DNA of 64,000 bases from Serpentinicella alkaliphila (GTDB lineage Bacteria; Bacillota; Clostridia; Peptostreptococcales; Natronincolaceae): contig NZ_CP058648.1 in the NCBI RefSeq assembly GCF_018141405.1, positions 3,064,502 through 3,128,501 on the forward strand. The letters run 5' to 3'. A program made the position numbers and the translations under genes. Shown in pieces: positions 35,147-48,008 of this stretch. Within the stretch, counting starts at the first letter, position 1. Every line of letters begins with the position of its first letter. The notes under the pieces were generated by a model. That model did not search any database, was not told the origin of the DNA, and worked only from the letters and a program-made list of their open reading frames with translations.

Positions 35147-35194
35147 CTCAATTCCCCTTTTCAAAATAAACATATATCTGTCCTTTATCTAATT

Positions 35195-35221
35195 TAAATT
35201 ATGTAAAAAATTTTATCAGGT
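35195..35221 (-). promoter_or_regulatory. sigma-K-like promoter of the sugar-modification operon
   Basis: On the minus strand AC (35220-35221), 16 bases, then CATAATTTA (35195-35203), a full match to AC-N16-CATANNNTA, about 50 bases before the dehydrogenase start codon. Confidence 0.62.
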
Positions 35222-35249
35222 GACTATTTATTTAAAATAAATATAGAAA

Positions 35250-35279
35250 GATGACACAATCTAAAAACATCGTGTCATC
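35250..35279 (-). terminator. terminator of the giant DUF11-type gene
   Basis: GATGACAC and GTGTCATC (8-bp perfect stem) with a 14-base loop and a TTTC tail on the minus strand, 16 bases after the stop codon. Confidence 0.75.
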
Positions 35280-35295
35280 CTTTAATTACATAGAT

Positions 35296-38200
35296 TTAAA
35301 AAAGATTTTCTTTATATTGTGGGAAAAACTCTGGGAAATTCAAATTATTAAAGTTTGTACATATATCTTTTCTATATTCCTCACACTCCTCAGGAATGGC
35401 ACAGAATCCATATGTCGGTATATGCAATTGAACTTCACCAACGGCCTTTATTAGTATGAATACTCCTGATTTAAACATTATTGAGTTGTCATCAAAAATT
35501 GGATTACTTAAGAGCTTAGAAGCTGTTTCAGTTACTATATTTAATCTAAATTCATCTCGTCCCTCCGGGATAAACATTATTATATCCTTTGAAATTATAG
35601 GTAAAGAGGACTCAATATTTATAATTGTACCTGTATCTATCTGCCTTAGTTTTATATTTATAGGTACAACCATTTGGAACTTAACTCTACTAAAATTTTT
35701 CCCCTTAATCTTAGTTATGTCTAAGGAATTTGGTATAATCTCACCATTTTTAAATGTTATGTTTAATATCTTGAAAGGTCCGCCTGAAATCGAAAGTCTA
35801 ACTTTATCTAAACACTCTCTTTGTTGACATACTGAGTATATTTTATTTGCCATTATACATTCTGCGATAAAATCTGTTATTAAAATATGTTCAGCACTTC
35901 TAATATGGCTATAAACTGTCTGTCCGGCGCTCTCATCTATTGCAGATGCAAATGTTCTATTAATAGCTCGTTTTCCTAACGTATAGAAGCTTCCAAAAAT
36001 TGTAACGTATAAATTTGTAGATTCACCGGGTTTTAAGTTTTCTATTGACCAAATAATTGTTCCATCATAAACTTGATATATACCTTCTGTGACCTCTATA
36101 TTATAAAGTTTTACTATCTCATCTATTAATATTTCATCTCTAATAATTATCTCACTAATCGGGCTTTGAGACAGATTTTGTACTGATATTACCACTTTCC
36201 ACATATGCATAGAATTACTCAATAAAGTAGTAGGACCCTCAATAACATTTTTGTTAACTACTAAGTTTGCATCCGGTAGTACGTCCGTTACATAAATAAA
36301 CAAATCTGCTATTGGTCCACTTATTATCTCTACTCCTGTTCCTTCTACAATCCCTCTACCTATAATTGCATTTAGCCCTCTTCTCCCTATACTATTTGCT
36401 GTACCAGTTAGTCTAAAAGTTAAAACAGATTTCTCACCCGGAGGCAGTTTATTAATTGACCAACTTAAGTTGTTACTTTCCATTTTTACACTACCTCTAG
36501 ATATGGATATTATGTCAACATTAATATTGTTGTCTAATATAAATATATCTCTTACAAGAATATCTCTAATTGGTAAATCCCCTTTATTCTCAATATGAAT
36601 TTCTACAACCCATGTATTTTCAGTGCCTACAACAACAGATAGAGATCCGTCAACTATCCTCTTAGTAATATTAAGGGATGCACTTATTTCATTAAAAACA
36701 TCTATTAAATCTGGACTTGAAATATTTGACCTAACCTCATTATTACTAATAGATTCAAATCCAATAGCAAAACTTCGATTTAATGTCTTTGGCCCTGGTA
36801 TTAGAAAGGAACCTTCTATATCTAATATTATTTTTGCAGCTTCTGTACTATCCAATTCCCCTACTTCCCAAGAAATTTTATTTAGACTCCTTTCGTAATA
36901 ACCCTTAGTTATTTCAACAATATTTATATTTTCAATATTATCTAATAGTATTAAATCTTCTACAACTACATCTTGTAAAACTCCACCAGAGTTATTAACA
37001 ATGATTTCAACTCTCCACGTATTATCATCTTTAATCACTGTTCTATTTGGACCTGCAATAATTCTCTTTAATAAATTCAATTTATTATTAGAAATTACAT
37101 TTTCAACATTAATAAATATATCCATGGAGTGCCTGGATATTATCATATTTCCAGTACTTTGTGAGGTGGCTGCCCCAAAAACACGATTTAACGCTTGCAT
37201 ACCTACAGTAGTAAATTGTCCAGTAATTTGTATTATTATTGTGGCTTTTTCGTTAATATCTAAATTATCTATTCTCCAAGTAAACACATTATGGTTAAAT
37301 ACTGTGGTCCCTTTACTAACACTAACTACTGCAGCACTGTTTATTTGTTCTATTAAGAGGGTATCTGACAAAATAACATCTTTTAAATTATCATTACTTA
37401 TGTTTTTAACATGTATCTCCGTTAGCCAAGAAGCATTAGTATCTACTTCGATATTTGTCGGACCACTTACTAACACCTTTGTTATCTCTAATCCCGGGAT
37501 GGGTGTATGATTTAGTACATTGATTGCAGAACCAGTACTAAATCCAGTCTTTATAGCGCCAATACTCGGTTCTACTCCCTTTCCATATACTTCATCAAGA
37601 ACCCCTTCCCCTACAGTTGAAAAACTTCCAGTAAGCTGCAATGTCAATAGATGTACTTCTTTTGCTTCAATGTTACCTACTTCCCATACTAAAGTATTAT
37701 TATTTATATTAACTGACCCTGTAGATGTAGAAATTACTTGTACATCCTCTATATTAACTAAGAAATTATCAATAACCTCTACTTCATTAACATTGTTTTC
37801 TCCTGGATTACTTACTTTAATTTCGATTAACCATTTGTTTGTTTGATTTATCTTAACTTCCGATGGACCATCAACTATTTCTTTAATAACATCTAATGCT
37901 CCAATAGATATTTCAGGGGACAAAGTAATAAAGTCTCCAAATGATTCAGAAGGTGTTCGTCCATTAGGTACTATATCTTTATTGGCATTTCGATTTGATG
38001 TAGCAGTATAGTATATAAAGGATAAGTGAGTCCCCTCATTGATTTCAAGTAGTGAAGAAAATTTATTGTAATTAATCTGAAAATCTAGAAAATAGTTAAT
38101 TGTTCCTCCGAAATTTGTACCATCCTCTACGGGTAGCACTCTAACATTACTAGATAATACAACAGATTCAGAATAACTTGGTATAAAAGGGGCACTTCTA

Positions 38201-38556
38201 TTTACTCCTTCTGCCTGATCGGCAAAGCTATTAGGCGGTTGCTTTATAAAGTTCTCCCATATTTCTAACGTACCGCTTTGTCCGTTTACAGTAAATAACC
38301 AATCATATGATGTCACAGTTGTATTAGTTGAAAATAGAACTCCCCAGTTGAAATTTACTAGATTTGTTCCAGATAAAGGACTTTGTCTTAGCCTCATTCT
38401 AAAAAATATTGCCTTTTCATCCCACTGATAAAATACTGCTGGAAATTCTATACTTCCAACTATATCAGTAGAACCTGGACTCTCATCTACTGGGTCTCCA
38501 ACTGGAAAGTTATTCTTTGTATAAGCTCTCCATTCTACTGGCCACGGTTGAGCCAT
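35296..38556 (-). CDS. giant DUF11-repeat spore-surface-type protein
   Basis: A 1086-residue protein with no signal peptide. Roughly 1-215 is a beta-rich N-terminal domain (starts MAQPWPVEWRAYTKNNFP). Residues 218-885 are five repeats of about 130 residues each with the pattern K-x-I-x-GP ... W-x-x-E-I-x-V-x-N ... G-x-x-x-W-x-I/V-x-x-L ... L-x-G-x-F-x-x-x-G, which I read as DUF11-like Ig-fold units. The last 200 residues start around MANKIYSVCQQREC and form a separate domain shared with the protein at 44876-47890. DUF11 proteins of about 290 residues are main components of Clostridium taeniosporum spore appendages. Absence of a signal peptide fits mother-cell assembly onto the spore. No sigma-K box matching the consensus was found here, only a weak CATATAATG. 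Confidence 0.78.
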   Translation of the reverse strand: MAQPWPVEWRAYTKNNFPVGDPVDESPGSTDIVGSIEFPAVFYQWDEKAIFFRMRLRQSPLSGTNLVNFNWGVLFSTNTTVTSYDWLFTVNGQSGTLEIWENFIKQPPNSFADQAEGVNRSAPFIPSYSESVVLSSNVRVLPVEDGTNFGGTINYFLDFQINYNKFSSLLEINEGTHLSFIYYTATSNRNANKDIVPNGRTPSESFGDFITLSPEISIGALDVIKEIVDGPSEVKINQTNKWLIEIKVSNPGENNVNEVEVIDNFLVNIEDVQVISTSTGSVNINNNTLVWEVGNIEAKEVHLLTLQLTGSFSTVGEGVLDEVYGKGVEPSIGAIKTGFSTGSAINVLNHTPIPGLEITKVLVSGPTNIEVDTNASWLTEIHVKNISNDNLKDVILSDTLLIEQINSAAVVSVSKGTTVFNHNVFTWRIDNLDINEKATIIIQITGQFTTVGMQALNRVFGAATSQSTGNMIISRHSMDIFINVENVISNNKLNLLKRIIAGPNRTVIKDDNTWRVEIIVNNSGGVLQDVVVEDLILLDNIENINIVEITKGYYERSLNKISWEVGELDSTEAAKIILDIEGSFLIPGPKTLNRSFAIGFESISNNEVRSNISSPDLIDVFNEISASLNITKRIVDGSLSVVVGTENTWVVEIHIENKGDLPIRDILVRDIFILDNNINVDIISISRGSVKMESNNLSWSINKLPPGEKSVLTFRLTGTANSIGRRGLNAIIGRGIVEGTGVEIISGPIADLFIYVTDVLPDANLVVNKNVIEGPTTLLSNSMHMWKVVISVQNLSQSPISEIIIRDEILIDEIVKLYNIEVTEGIYQVYDGTIIWSIENLKPGESTNLYVTIFGSFYTLGKRAINRTFASAIDESAGQTVYSHIRSAEHILITDFIAECIMANKIYSVCQQRECLDKVRLSISGGPFKILNITFKNGEIIPNSLDITKIKGKNFSRVKFQMVVPINIKLRQIDTGTIINIESSLPIISKDIIMFIPEGRDEFRLNIVTETASKLLSNPIFDDNSIMFKSGVFILIKAVGEVQLHIPTYGFCAIPEECEEYRKDICTNFNNLNFPEFFPQYKENLF

Positions 38557-38751
38557 TCATATCACCTTCTTTTTTTATGATATACATTATATGTTTCATA
38601 TTATAGAAGCGATATAATATCTTAGATTTTATTAATTGTTTTATTTAATATTGATAAATTTTGACTGTATTGTTAAAATTTATTATATTGAATATTATTG
38701 ATAGGCTAAAGGCAATAATTAAGAAAAACGCTATACAAAAGGAGAGTAACT

Positions 38752-39042
38752 ATGGGAAATTGTTCACAGGGTACTTGTAATGATCATGATCATAAGAAAG
38801 AAAAAAGGAAAATCTATCTTACTTTGCAAGATGATTCTAAACTTGAATGCGATGTTATAGATATTTTTGAAATTAGTCCACAAAAATACATAGCTGTACT
38901 ACCAACGAATTCAGAGACAGCCCTGCTATATAGGTTTACAGAGAATAAAGATGAAATTTCTCTAAGTAATATTGAGAGCGATGAAGAATATACAATGGCT
39001 GGAGACGTATTTTTGAAAAAAAACAGTCACAATTATATCTAA
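38752..39042 (+). CDS. DUF1292 family protein
   Basis: A 96-residue protein: short CxxxxC N-terminus (GNCSQGTCNDHDHKKEK), then the DUF1292 core IYLTLQDDSKLECDVIDIFEI, YIAVLPTNSETALLYRF, EDEISL-type acidic segment and DEEYTMAGDVF. Small acidic cytoplasmic family of unknown function in Firmicutes (YrzB/YrzL-like). GGAGAG is upstream. It stands 50 bases ahead of pepT in the same direction and may be cotranscribed. Confidence 0.85.
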   Translation: MGNCSQGTCNDHDHKKEKRKIYLTLQDDSKLECDVIDIFEISPQKYIAVLPTNSETALLYRFTENKDEISLSNIESDEEYTMAGDVFLKKNSHNYI

Positions 39043-39100
39043 CAAGCTTACAAAGAAAGTTTGGATTTGTAGATATAAGCTACTTAAAGGAGTGGGAATT

Positions 39101-40324
39101 ATGAATAATGTTGTAGAGAGATTTATAAGGTATGTAAAGTTTGACACTAAATCTGATCCTGAATCTCAATCATGTCCTAGTACAAACAATCAATTAAATT
39201 TAGGTAAAGAATTAGTTAATGAATTAAAAAGACTTGGGCTATCAGATGTTTCGATGGATACTAACGGTTATGTTATGGCTACTCTTCCATCAAACATAGA
39301 AAAAGCCTGCCCTACTATTGGTTTTATTGCTCATATGGATACAAGTCCTGATATATCAGGTGAAAATGTTAAACCTCAATTTATTGAAAGCTATAATGGA
39401 GGAGATATAGAATTAAATAAGGAGAAAAATATAATTCTATCTCCAAGTGATTTTCCTGATTTAAAAAACTATATAGGCGATACCTTAATTACAACAGACG
39501 GAACAACCCTATTAGGTGCTGATAACAAGGCAGGAATTGCAGAAATAATTACAGCAATGGAATATTTGATTATGAAACCAGAAATAAAGCATGGAACTGT
39601 GAAAATTGCTTTTACCCCTGATGAGGAAATAGGGCGAGGAGCAGATTTATTTGACGTTAAAAAATTTAATGCAGATTTTGCCTATACAATAGATGGTGGT
39701 CCAATTGGTGAGCTAGAATATGAAAATTTTAATGCTGCAGGTGCAAAAATAATAATTAAAGGTAGAAATGTCCACCCTGGATCTTCCAAAAATAAAATGA
39801 AAAACTCAATTTCAATAGCAATGGAGCTTGCGAACATGTTACCTCAAAATGAAAAACCAGAACATACGGAAAACTATGAGGGATTCTTTCACTTAAACGA
39901 CTTCAATGGTAACGTAGAAGAAACTACACTTAAATATATAATTAGAGACCATAATAAGTATCTCTTTGAAAAGAAAAAATCAATAATAACAGAAGCTGTT
40001 TCATTTCTAAATAAGAAATACGGTGAAGGAACAATTCATCTGGTTTTAAAAGATCAATATTATAATATGAAGGAGAAAATTGAACCTGTATTTGAAATTG
40101 TTGAACTAGCCAAAAAAGCTATGGAAGAGGTTGGTGTTGAACCTATGATTACACCAGTCCGTGGTGGAACAGATGGGGCTAGATTGTCTTACATGGGTTT
40201 ACCTTGTCCAAATATATTTACTGGGGGACATAATTTTCATGGAAAATTTGAATTTATCCCCATTAGCTCAATGAGTAAAGCAGTTGAAGTTATTTTAAAA
40301 ATAATCGAACTCAATTGTATATAG
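39101..40324 (+). CDS. pepT: peptidase T (tripeptide aminopeptidase)
   Basis: A 407-residue zinc metallopeptidase of family M20, removing the N-terminal residue of tripeptides in the cytoplasm. Family motifs are FVIRYVKFDT-like start (RFIRYVKFDTKSDP), GFIAHMDTSPD with the metal His and the catalytic Asp, LLGADNKAGIAEI, FTPDEEIGRGAD with catalytic Glu-Glu, DGGPIGELEYENFNAA, VHPGSSKNKM and the C-terminal PVRGGTDGARLSYMGLPCPN. The start at 39101 is chosen because AAAGGAG precedes it; the GTG at 39092 overlaps that site. Confidence 0.96.
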   Translation: MNNVVERFIRYVKFDTKSDPESQSCPSTNNQLNLGKELVNELKRLGLSDVSMDTNGYVMATLPSNIEKACPTIGFIAHMDTSPDISGENVKPQFIESYNGGDIELNKEKNIILSPSDFPDLKNYIGDTLITTDGTTLLGADNKAGIAEIITAMEYLIMKPEIKHGTVKIAFTPDEEIGRGADLFDVKKFNADFAYTIDGGPIGELEYENFNAAGAKIIIKGRNVHPGSSKNKMKNSISIAMELANMLPQNEKPEHTENYEGFFHLNDFNGNVEETTLKYIIRDHNKYLFEKKKSIITEAVSFLNKKYGEGTIHLVLKDQYYNMKEKIEPVFEIVELAKKAMEEVGVEPMITPVRGGTDGARLSYMGLPCPNIFTGGHNFHGKFEFIPISSMSKAVEVILKIIELNCI

Positions 40325-40332
40325 TTAAAGCA

Positions 40333-40369
40333 AAAGCGTCCTTCATTTTTCAAACTTACTGGACGCTTT
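40333..40369. terminator. bidirectional terminator between pepT and the surface-protein gene copy
   Basis: AAAGCGTCC (40333-40341) pairs with GGACGCTTT (40361-40369). The left end of the 582-bp direct repeat begins inside this hairpin, so the right-hand copy has lost the last bases of the stem and the T run. Confidence 0.8.
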
Positions 40370-40916
40370 GTTAACTAATAATATTCTTTCCACGAAAGCT
40401 GTACAGAAACCTCACACGTCTGAGAAGAAATTGCTACTACGCTTATAGAATATCCGGACTCTAAAAATACATCTATATCTTGTAGAAGCAGAGTAAAAGC
40501 GTCTGATTTAGCTAAAGTATTACCAAGCAAAAACTTTCCAGTATCTGCTACATATGTACCGGCAGTATCATATTCTATTACACTATTAGTTGCATTTATG
40601 TCAGTGTACGAAGTACCAATTATTGTTCCATTTCTAATTAGCCTAATTCAAACTGGTCTATTCCCTTCACTTGAATTTGAAATCAGAGTTAACTCAACGG
40701 GAACTCTATTCGTTTTTCCACTAATGAGAGTCTTATTTCTAACAGTTAACATATTAGTAGGTACATTTGCTACAATAGTCTTATTACTAAACATGGCATT
40801 AGTCGTAGTAACCGCAGAATTCAAATTTCCTTCCAGGTGAACAATTGCACAGGGAGTCTCAACTTTAACATTGCTTTCGTTAGACGTATTTCTAACTTCT
40901 GCCATTAACGGTAGAT
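40335..40916. repeat. long direct repeat, left copy (target duplication of the IS1634-type element)
   Basis: A 582-base segment that appears identical by eye to 42961-43542. It abuts the left end of the IS element. It holds the 3' part of the minus-strand surface-protein gene (including its in-frame TGA at 40648-40650 and the later TAG at 40375-40377), so this copy is a promoterless gene fragment. Confidence 0.93.
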
Positions 40917-42960
40917 CCTGACTTTAGAAGATATTATGCCCATTAAATTTAATAGGAATCTCTGAGGATTGCTAATGAAGCGGTTTTCAGAGATCTTTTT
41001 ATTTGTAAAATTTTAATATATTTTGTCCTGTTATTTCCTATTATTTTCTTTCCATTTATACTTAAAAATGGTATAATAGGAATATAAATAATTATTCAGG
41101 GGGAACAGGTTATGTACGTTGCAATAACAGGTTCAGGAAAGGCTCGTGTAATTCAATTTAGAGAAGATACTCGCATTCCGGGAACTAATCGCAAGAAAAC
41201 TCATGTTGTAAAAACTATTGGCAACTATGAACGTATGCTTGCAGAAGATCCAGATATTATTGCAAAATTAAAAGCCGAAGCAAATTTGAAATTACTAAGG
41301 CAAAGAAAACTTCTACTGCACCTTTAGCTCTTGAAGTACCCGTTATGGATATTTTGTCTCCTACTGATGTTGTTCCTTCCTATAACTTCGGTCATGCACT
41401 AATCAACCAACTATGGAGTAATATGGCCCTTGATAACTTCTTTGAAGTTAGTTCTGGAAAGCGCAATGCAAAGACTGTGGCCCAAGCACTTTATTATTTA
41501 ATTGCTCATCGCTGCGCACACCCATCAAGCATTAATCTAGCGGCTTCAGAGCAAAAACGTTATGCTGGAGTACCAATTCTGGGAAACGATATATTTTATG
41601 ATGTTTTAGACGTTCTTGCTGACCAAAAAGAAGCTGTGGTAGCCCATTTAGCAGACTTTTTTCAAAAGAAAACGAACCGAAAAGAGTCTGAAGCTTACTA
41701 TGATGTAACGACATATTCCTTCGAAAGTACCAAATGGGGCGAACTTAGAATGTTTGGATTTTCAAAAGATCATAAAAATAATGAAGTTCAAGTAGTAATG
41801 GGGCTTTTGATGGATAATAACGGCATTCCAATAACATTTGAGCTTTTTCCAGGGAACACAATGGACCAAAATACTTTAGTACAATCTGTTGAAAAACTAA
41901 AAAAGTTATATGGGTTAGAGAAGATTACCGTGGTAGCAGATAGAGGACTTAATAGTGGAAGTAACTTAGAATACCTTATCAAAGGTGGACAAGACTTTGT
42001 AATTAGTTATACTTTGAAACGTTCTAAAGAACGATTCAAAGAAATGGTTTGGGATGAAAGTAACTGGAATAACACTACAGATCCAATGAGTGGTGAAATC
42101 ATATATCGCAGTAAGGTTGTTAATCAAAATATAGAAGTTAAAGTTCCTCTAAAAGAAGATGAAATTTCAGAAATTGGCAAACGGGGTAGGCCTAAAAAAT
42201 ATAGAATTGAAGAAATACCAGTAAAGATTCATCTGACATGGTCGTCTAAACGCGCTAAAAAAGATAACCAAGATAGAGAAAGAATGCTTGAAAAATTAAA
42301 AAAGAAATTGGATAAGCCATACCAATTAAAAGCAGCTCTAAGAAGAGGATGTAATCAATATCTTGAAATGGAATTAGATACAGAGGGCTGGAAATTAGAT
42401 GAAAATAAAATAAATGAAGCATCACGCTATGATGGTTATTATGCAATAATAACAAACAACCTAGAGTTAAGTACAGAAGAAGTAATGAAAATATACGGGG
42501 GACTTTGGAAAATAGAAGAAAGCTTTCGTATATTAAAGACAGACCTAAGAGCTCGTCCAGTATTCGTGTGGAGTGATAATCATATTAAAGGGCATTTTAC
42601 AATGTGCTTTCTATGTTTATGTATTTTACGATATATGCAATACCTTTTATCAAGTGAACAAGGTAGGCAGGTGTCAGTGGCTGAAATTATGGAAGCGATA
42701 AGAGAACCACTAGTCTTGGTTCAAGGCAAGTTTCCAAAAGTTGTTGTCACACCTACACGAATTTCTCAATCTTATCTTGTCTTAGCTGAGATACTAAAAT
42801 TATCTACACTAAAAAGTAATATGACATTAACGAAGTTCAGAGCTTGCACAAAACTTGATTTATCAGTAAATCTTAAATAATAGGACAAGTATAAAGCGGT
42901 ATAAATGTTTATATATTAACGTTTATACCGTTTTATTCGCCTCTAAGTTCTAAACTCAGG
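40917..42960 (+). mobile_element. IS1634-family insertion sequence with 582-bp target duplication
   Basis: A 2044-bp element with ends CCTGACTTTAGAA (left) and the complement of CCTGAGTTTAGAA (right), 12 of 13 matching. Near the left end a hairpin (ATCTCTGA / TCAGAGAT, about 40960-40998) with a T5 tail can block incoming transcription, and a second one (CGGTATAAA / TTTATACCG, 42897-42930) follows the transposase. Exact 582-bp direct repeats flank it. IS1634-family elements are known for making long, variable-length direct repeats, so this fits a single transposition event. Confidence 0.9.
41112..42880 (+). CDS. IS1634-family transposase, two frames joined by a possible -1 frameshift
   Basis: The first frame (41112-41327) gives the N-terminal MYVAITGSGKARVIQFREDT and KTIGNYERMLAEDPDIIAKL region typical of IS1634 proteins. 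The second (ATG at 41345, same protein in the -1 frame) holds the DDE core: YYDVTTYSFES (Asp), VVADRGLNSGSNLEYL (Asp) and GGLWKIEESFRILK (Glu). In the -1 frame the join reads EITKAKKTSTAPLALEVPV into the second part without a stop. The overlap contains A-AAT-TTG (41282-41288) in the correct phase for a canonical -1 slippery heptamer, so this may be programmed frameshifting. A single lost base is the alternative. A full-length product would be about 590 residues. Confidence 0.8.
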
Positions 42961-43542
42961 AGCGTCCTTCATTTTTCAAACTTACTGGACGCTTTGTTAA
43001 CTAATAATATTCTTTCCACGAAAGCTGTACAGAAACCTCACACGTCTGAGAAGAAATTGCTACTACGCTTATAGAATATCCGGACTCTAAAAATACATCT
43101 ATATCTTGTAGAAGCAGAGTAAAAGCGTCTGATTTAGCTAAAGTATTACCAAGCAAAAACTTTCCAGTATCTGCTACATATGTACCGGCAGTATCATATT
43201 CTATTACACTATTAGTTGCATTTATGTCAGTGTACGAAGTACCAATTATTGTTCCATTTCTAATTAGCCTAATTCAAACTGGTCTATTCCCTTCACTTGA
43301 ATTTGAAATCAGAGTTAACTCAACGGGAACTCTATTCGTTTTTCCACTAATGAGAGTCTTATTTCTAACAGTTAACATATTAGTAGGTACATTTGCTACA
43401 ATAGTCTTATTACTAAACATGGCATTAGTCGTAGTAACCGCAGAATTCAAATTTCCTTCCAGGTGAACAATTGCACAGGGAGTCTCAACTTTAACATTGC
43501 TTTCGTTAGACGTATTTCTAACTTCTGCCATTAACGGTAGAT
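42961..43542. repeat. long direct repeat, right copy (target duplication of the IS1634-type element)
   Basis: The 582-base partner of 40335-40916, abutting the right end of the IS. It is continuous with the upstream part of the surface-protein gene and includes its final stop, so the host gene is not truncated by the insertion; only its terminator is clipped. Confidence 0.93.
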
Positions 43543-44198
43543 TAGGTGACATAATATGCGGATCTAAAGATGTATTAGGATATTCAATCGTATGTACATT
43601 TATCAATTTCCCAGTATACTGATTCACAACAAAAAACTTAATTATCCCATAACCTAACCATTGGAATTCTATAGCATAAATATTCCCCAGAGTAGTGTTA
43701 AGATTCATATTGCTTTCACCAGTCCCATCAAGCTTATCACCATTCCAGTCTGTTTGTGGAGTCCAATAATTAGCTCCATTTTGTCTTCTAAGAACTCCGA
43801 ATGTAGAACCATTATATCCAAAAAAATAGACCGTCCAACTCATCTCCTAAACCTATGGATTGAGTGCTACCAGTAACACCTTGTGTAAAAGTTGCGGTAA
43901 AGTTAACTAAAAGCCCCATCCCAGGTGCATAAATACTAAACTTTCTTGATTTTATTCTAGCCATAGAATTTGATAATGTACCAGTCTGTAAAATCCCTTT
44001 GGAGTTATTCTGTGTTACAGAAGCACTAGCTCCCGAAGTTTCTGGAATAACTATATCAGTATTTATTGTATAAGCAAATGTCCAGGAAGCTAAAAGAGTT
44101 AATGTTGCGACACGCAAATCATTGTATGCTGTTACTGGTAAGTTATCAATATTAATATTTTGTGATTGAAAAACTGCCTTATACAGCTTCGTTGTCAT
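43001..44198 (-). pseudogene. virus-like beta-rich surface protein, frameshift and in-frame TGA
   Basis: If read through, about 398 residues: N-terminal part MTTKLYKAVFQSQNINIDNL to SIGLGDELDGLFF, then GYNGSTFGVLRRQNG, TPQTDWNGDKLDGTGES, EFQWLGYGIIKFFVV and a beta-rich C-terminus ending VQLSWKEYY. The DELDGLFFGYNG / QTDWN / WLGYG pattern is one I associate with phage and giant-virus-type surface proteins, here in a spore-type locus. Two lesions: a T7 run (A7 at 43820-43826 on the plus strand), where six T would keep the frame, and an in-frame TGA (43274-43276) after NRPV, followed by IRLIRNGTIIG in the same frame. The duplicated 3' fragment at 40335-40916 carries the same TGA, so the stop predates the IS insertion. 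Confidence 0.7.
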
Positions 44199-44362
44199 AA
44201 TGCCCCCCGCTTTCTACTTGTAAGTATTTAATATTCCAATACTAAAAATATTTTTTTATGTTCAGCTTTATGTGACAAATTACTATGTGTAGTAATATAC
44301 TGTACCGAACAAATAGATATTTATTTCTATTTAGTTGAAAAACTATTAGGGGGTAAATTTAT

Positions 44363-44722
44363 ATGCCTGCAAGTTTATTTAAGCTTGTTATAGACGCACA
44401 AACAACGACAACAACAAAACCCAATGTCCAAAGATTTTTCTATCAATTAAATACGGGGGACGTGGATAATGGAACTTTAACCATTGTAGCAGCATCTTTT
44501 GTAGATGATAGTGGCGATGCGGTTGTTACAATTCCTACTGCAGTAGCAGACAATGGATACTATATGCTATTAATAAATGGTGTTTTGCAACAAGAAGGTT
44601 TATATACTGTTACAGAAAATAATGTTGTTGTAACGGATGCCACAGGTATTCCTGAAAATGCACCAATTGTACTTGTCGTGACTAACTTCGATCCTGAATC
44701 AGATACTACGATAATATCATAG
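44363..44722 (+). CDS. DUF4183-type spore-surface protein
   Basis: A 119-residue protein. After a Thr-rich start (DAQTTTTTKPNVQRFFYQLN) comes a DUF4183-like unit: YYMLLINGVLQQEGLYTVTENNVVVTD, ending with a valine-rich strand (APIVLVVTNFDPE). DUF4183 is a short beta-rich module common in spore exosporium proteins of Bacillus and Clostridia. GGGGG lies just before the ATG. It is divergent from the virus-like gene and upstream of the second giant protein, with a terminator after it. Confidence 0.78.
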   Translation: MPASLFKLVIDAQTTTTTKPNVQRFFYQLNTGDVDNGTLTIVAASFVDDSGDAVVTIPTAVADNGYYMLLINGVLQQEGLYTVTENNVVVTDATGIPENAPIVLVVTNFDPESDTTIIS

Positions 44723-44736
44723 GGATAAATATTATC

Positions 44737-44762
44737 AAAGGATGTGCCTTAGCACATCCTTT
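44737..44762 (+). terminator. terminator after the DUF4183 gene
   Basis: AAAGGATGTGC and GCACATCCTTT, an 11-bp perfect stem with a CTTA loop; only a weak T tract follows. Confidence 0.75.
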
Positions 44763-44810
44763 AGTAATTTTATAAATCTCTACTCTCATGTCTGGTCTTT
44801 TATTTATTGA

Positions 44811-47890
<3,080 letters not shown>

Positions 47891-47940
47891 AATCAATTAT
47901 ACAACCTACTATTAATAATATATTTTGTAGGTCCTGTATC

Positions 47941-47967
47941 ACCATTTTATATAACTAGAATAATATA
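47941..47967 (+). promoter_or_regulatory. sigma-K-like promoter (one mismatch)
   Basis: AC, 16 bases, then AATAATATA (47959-47967), one mismatch at the first base of CATANNNTA. It is 42 bases before the small Cys-rich gene. Confidence 0.45.
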
Positions 47968-48008
47968 TAGTGCAGTAAAGATAATTACATTTAAGGGGGA
48001 AATATTAA

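Noticed and set aside
37001-37846. Long plus-strand frames opposite the giant DUF11 gene
   Set aside because: They are mirror frames of a repeat-rich coding region, with no ribosome-binding sites and no protein-like motifs.
40335-43542. The two 582-bp copies read as a CRISPR or tandem gene duplication
   Set aside because: There are only two copies, they are exact and abut IS ends with matching inverted repeats; a target duplication explains them better.
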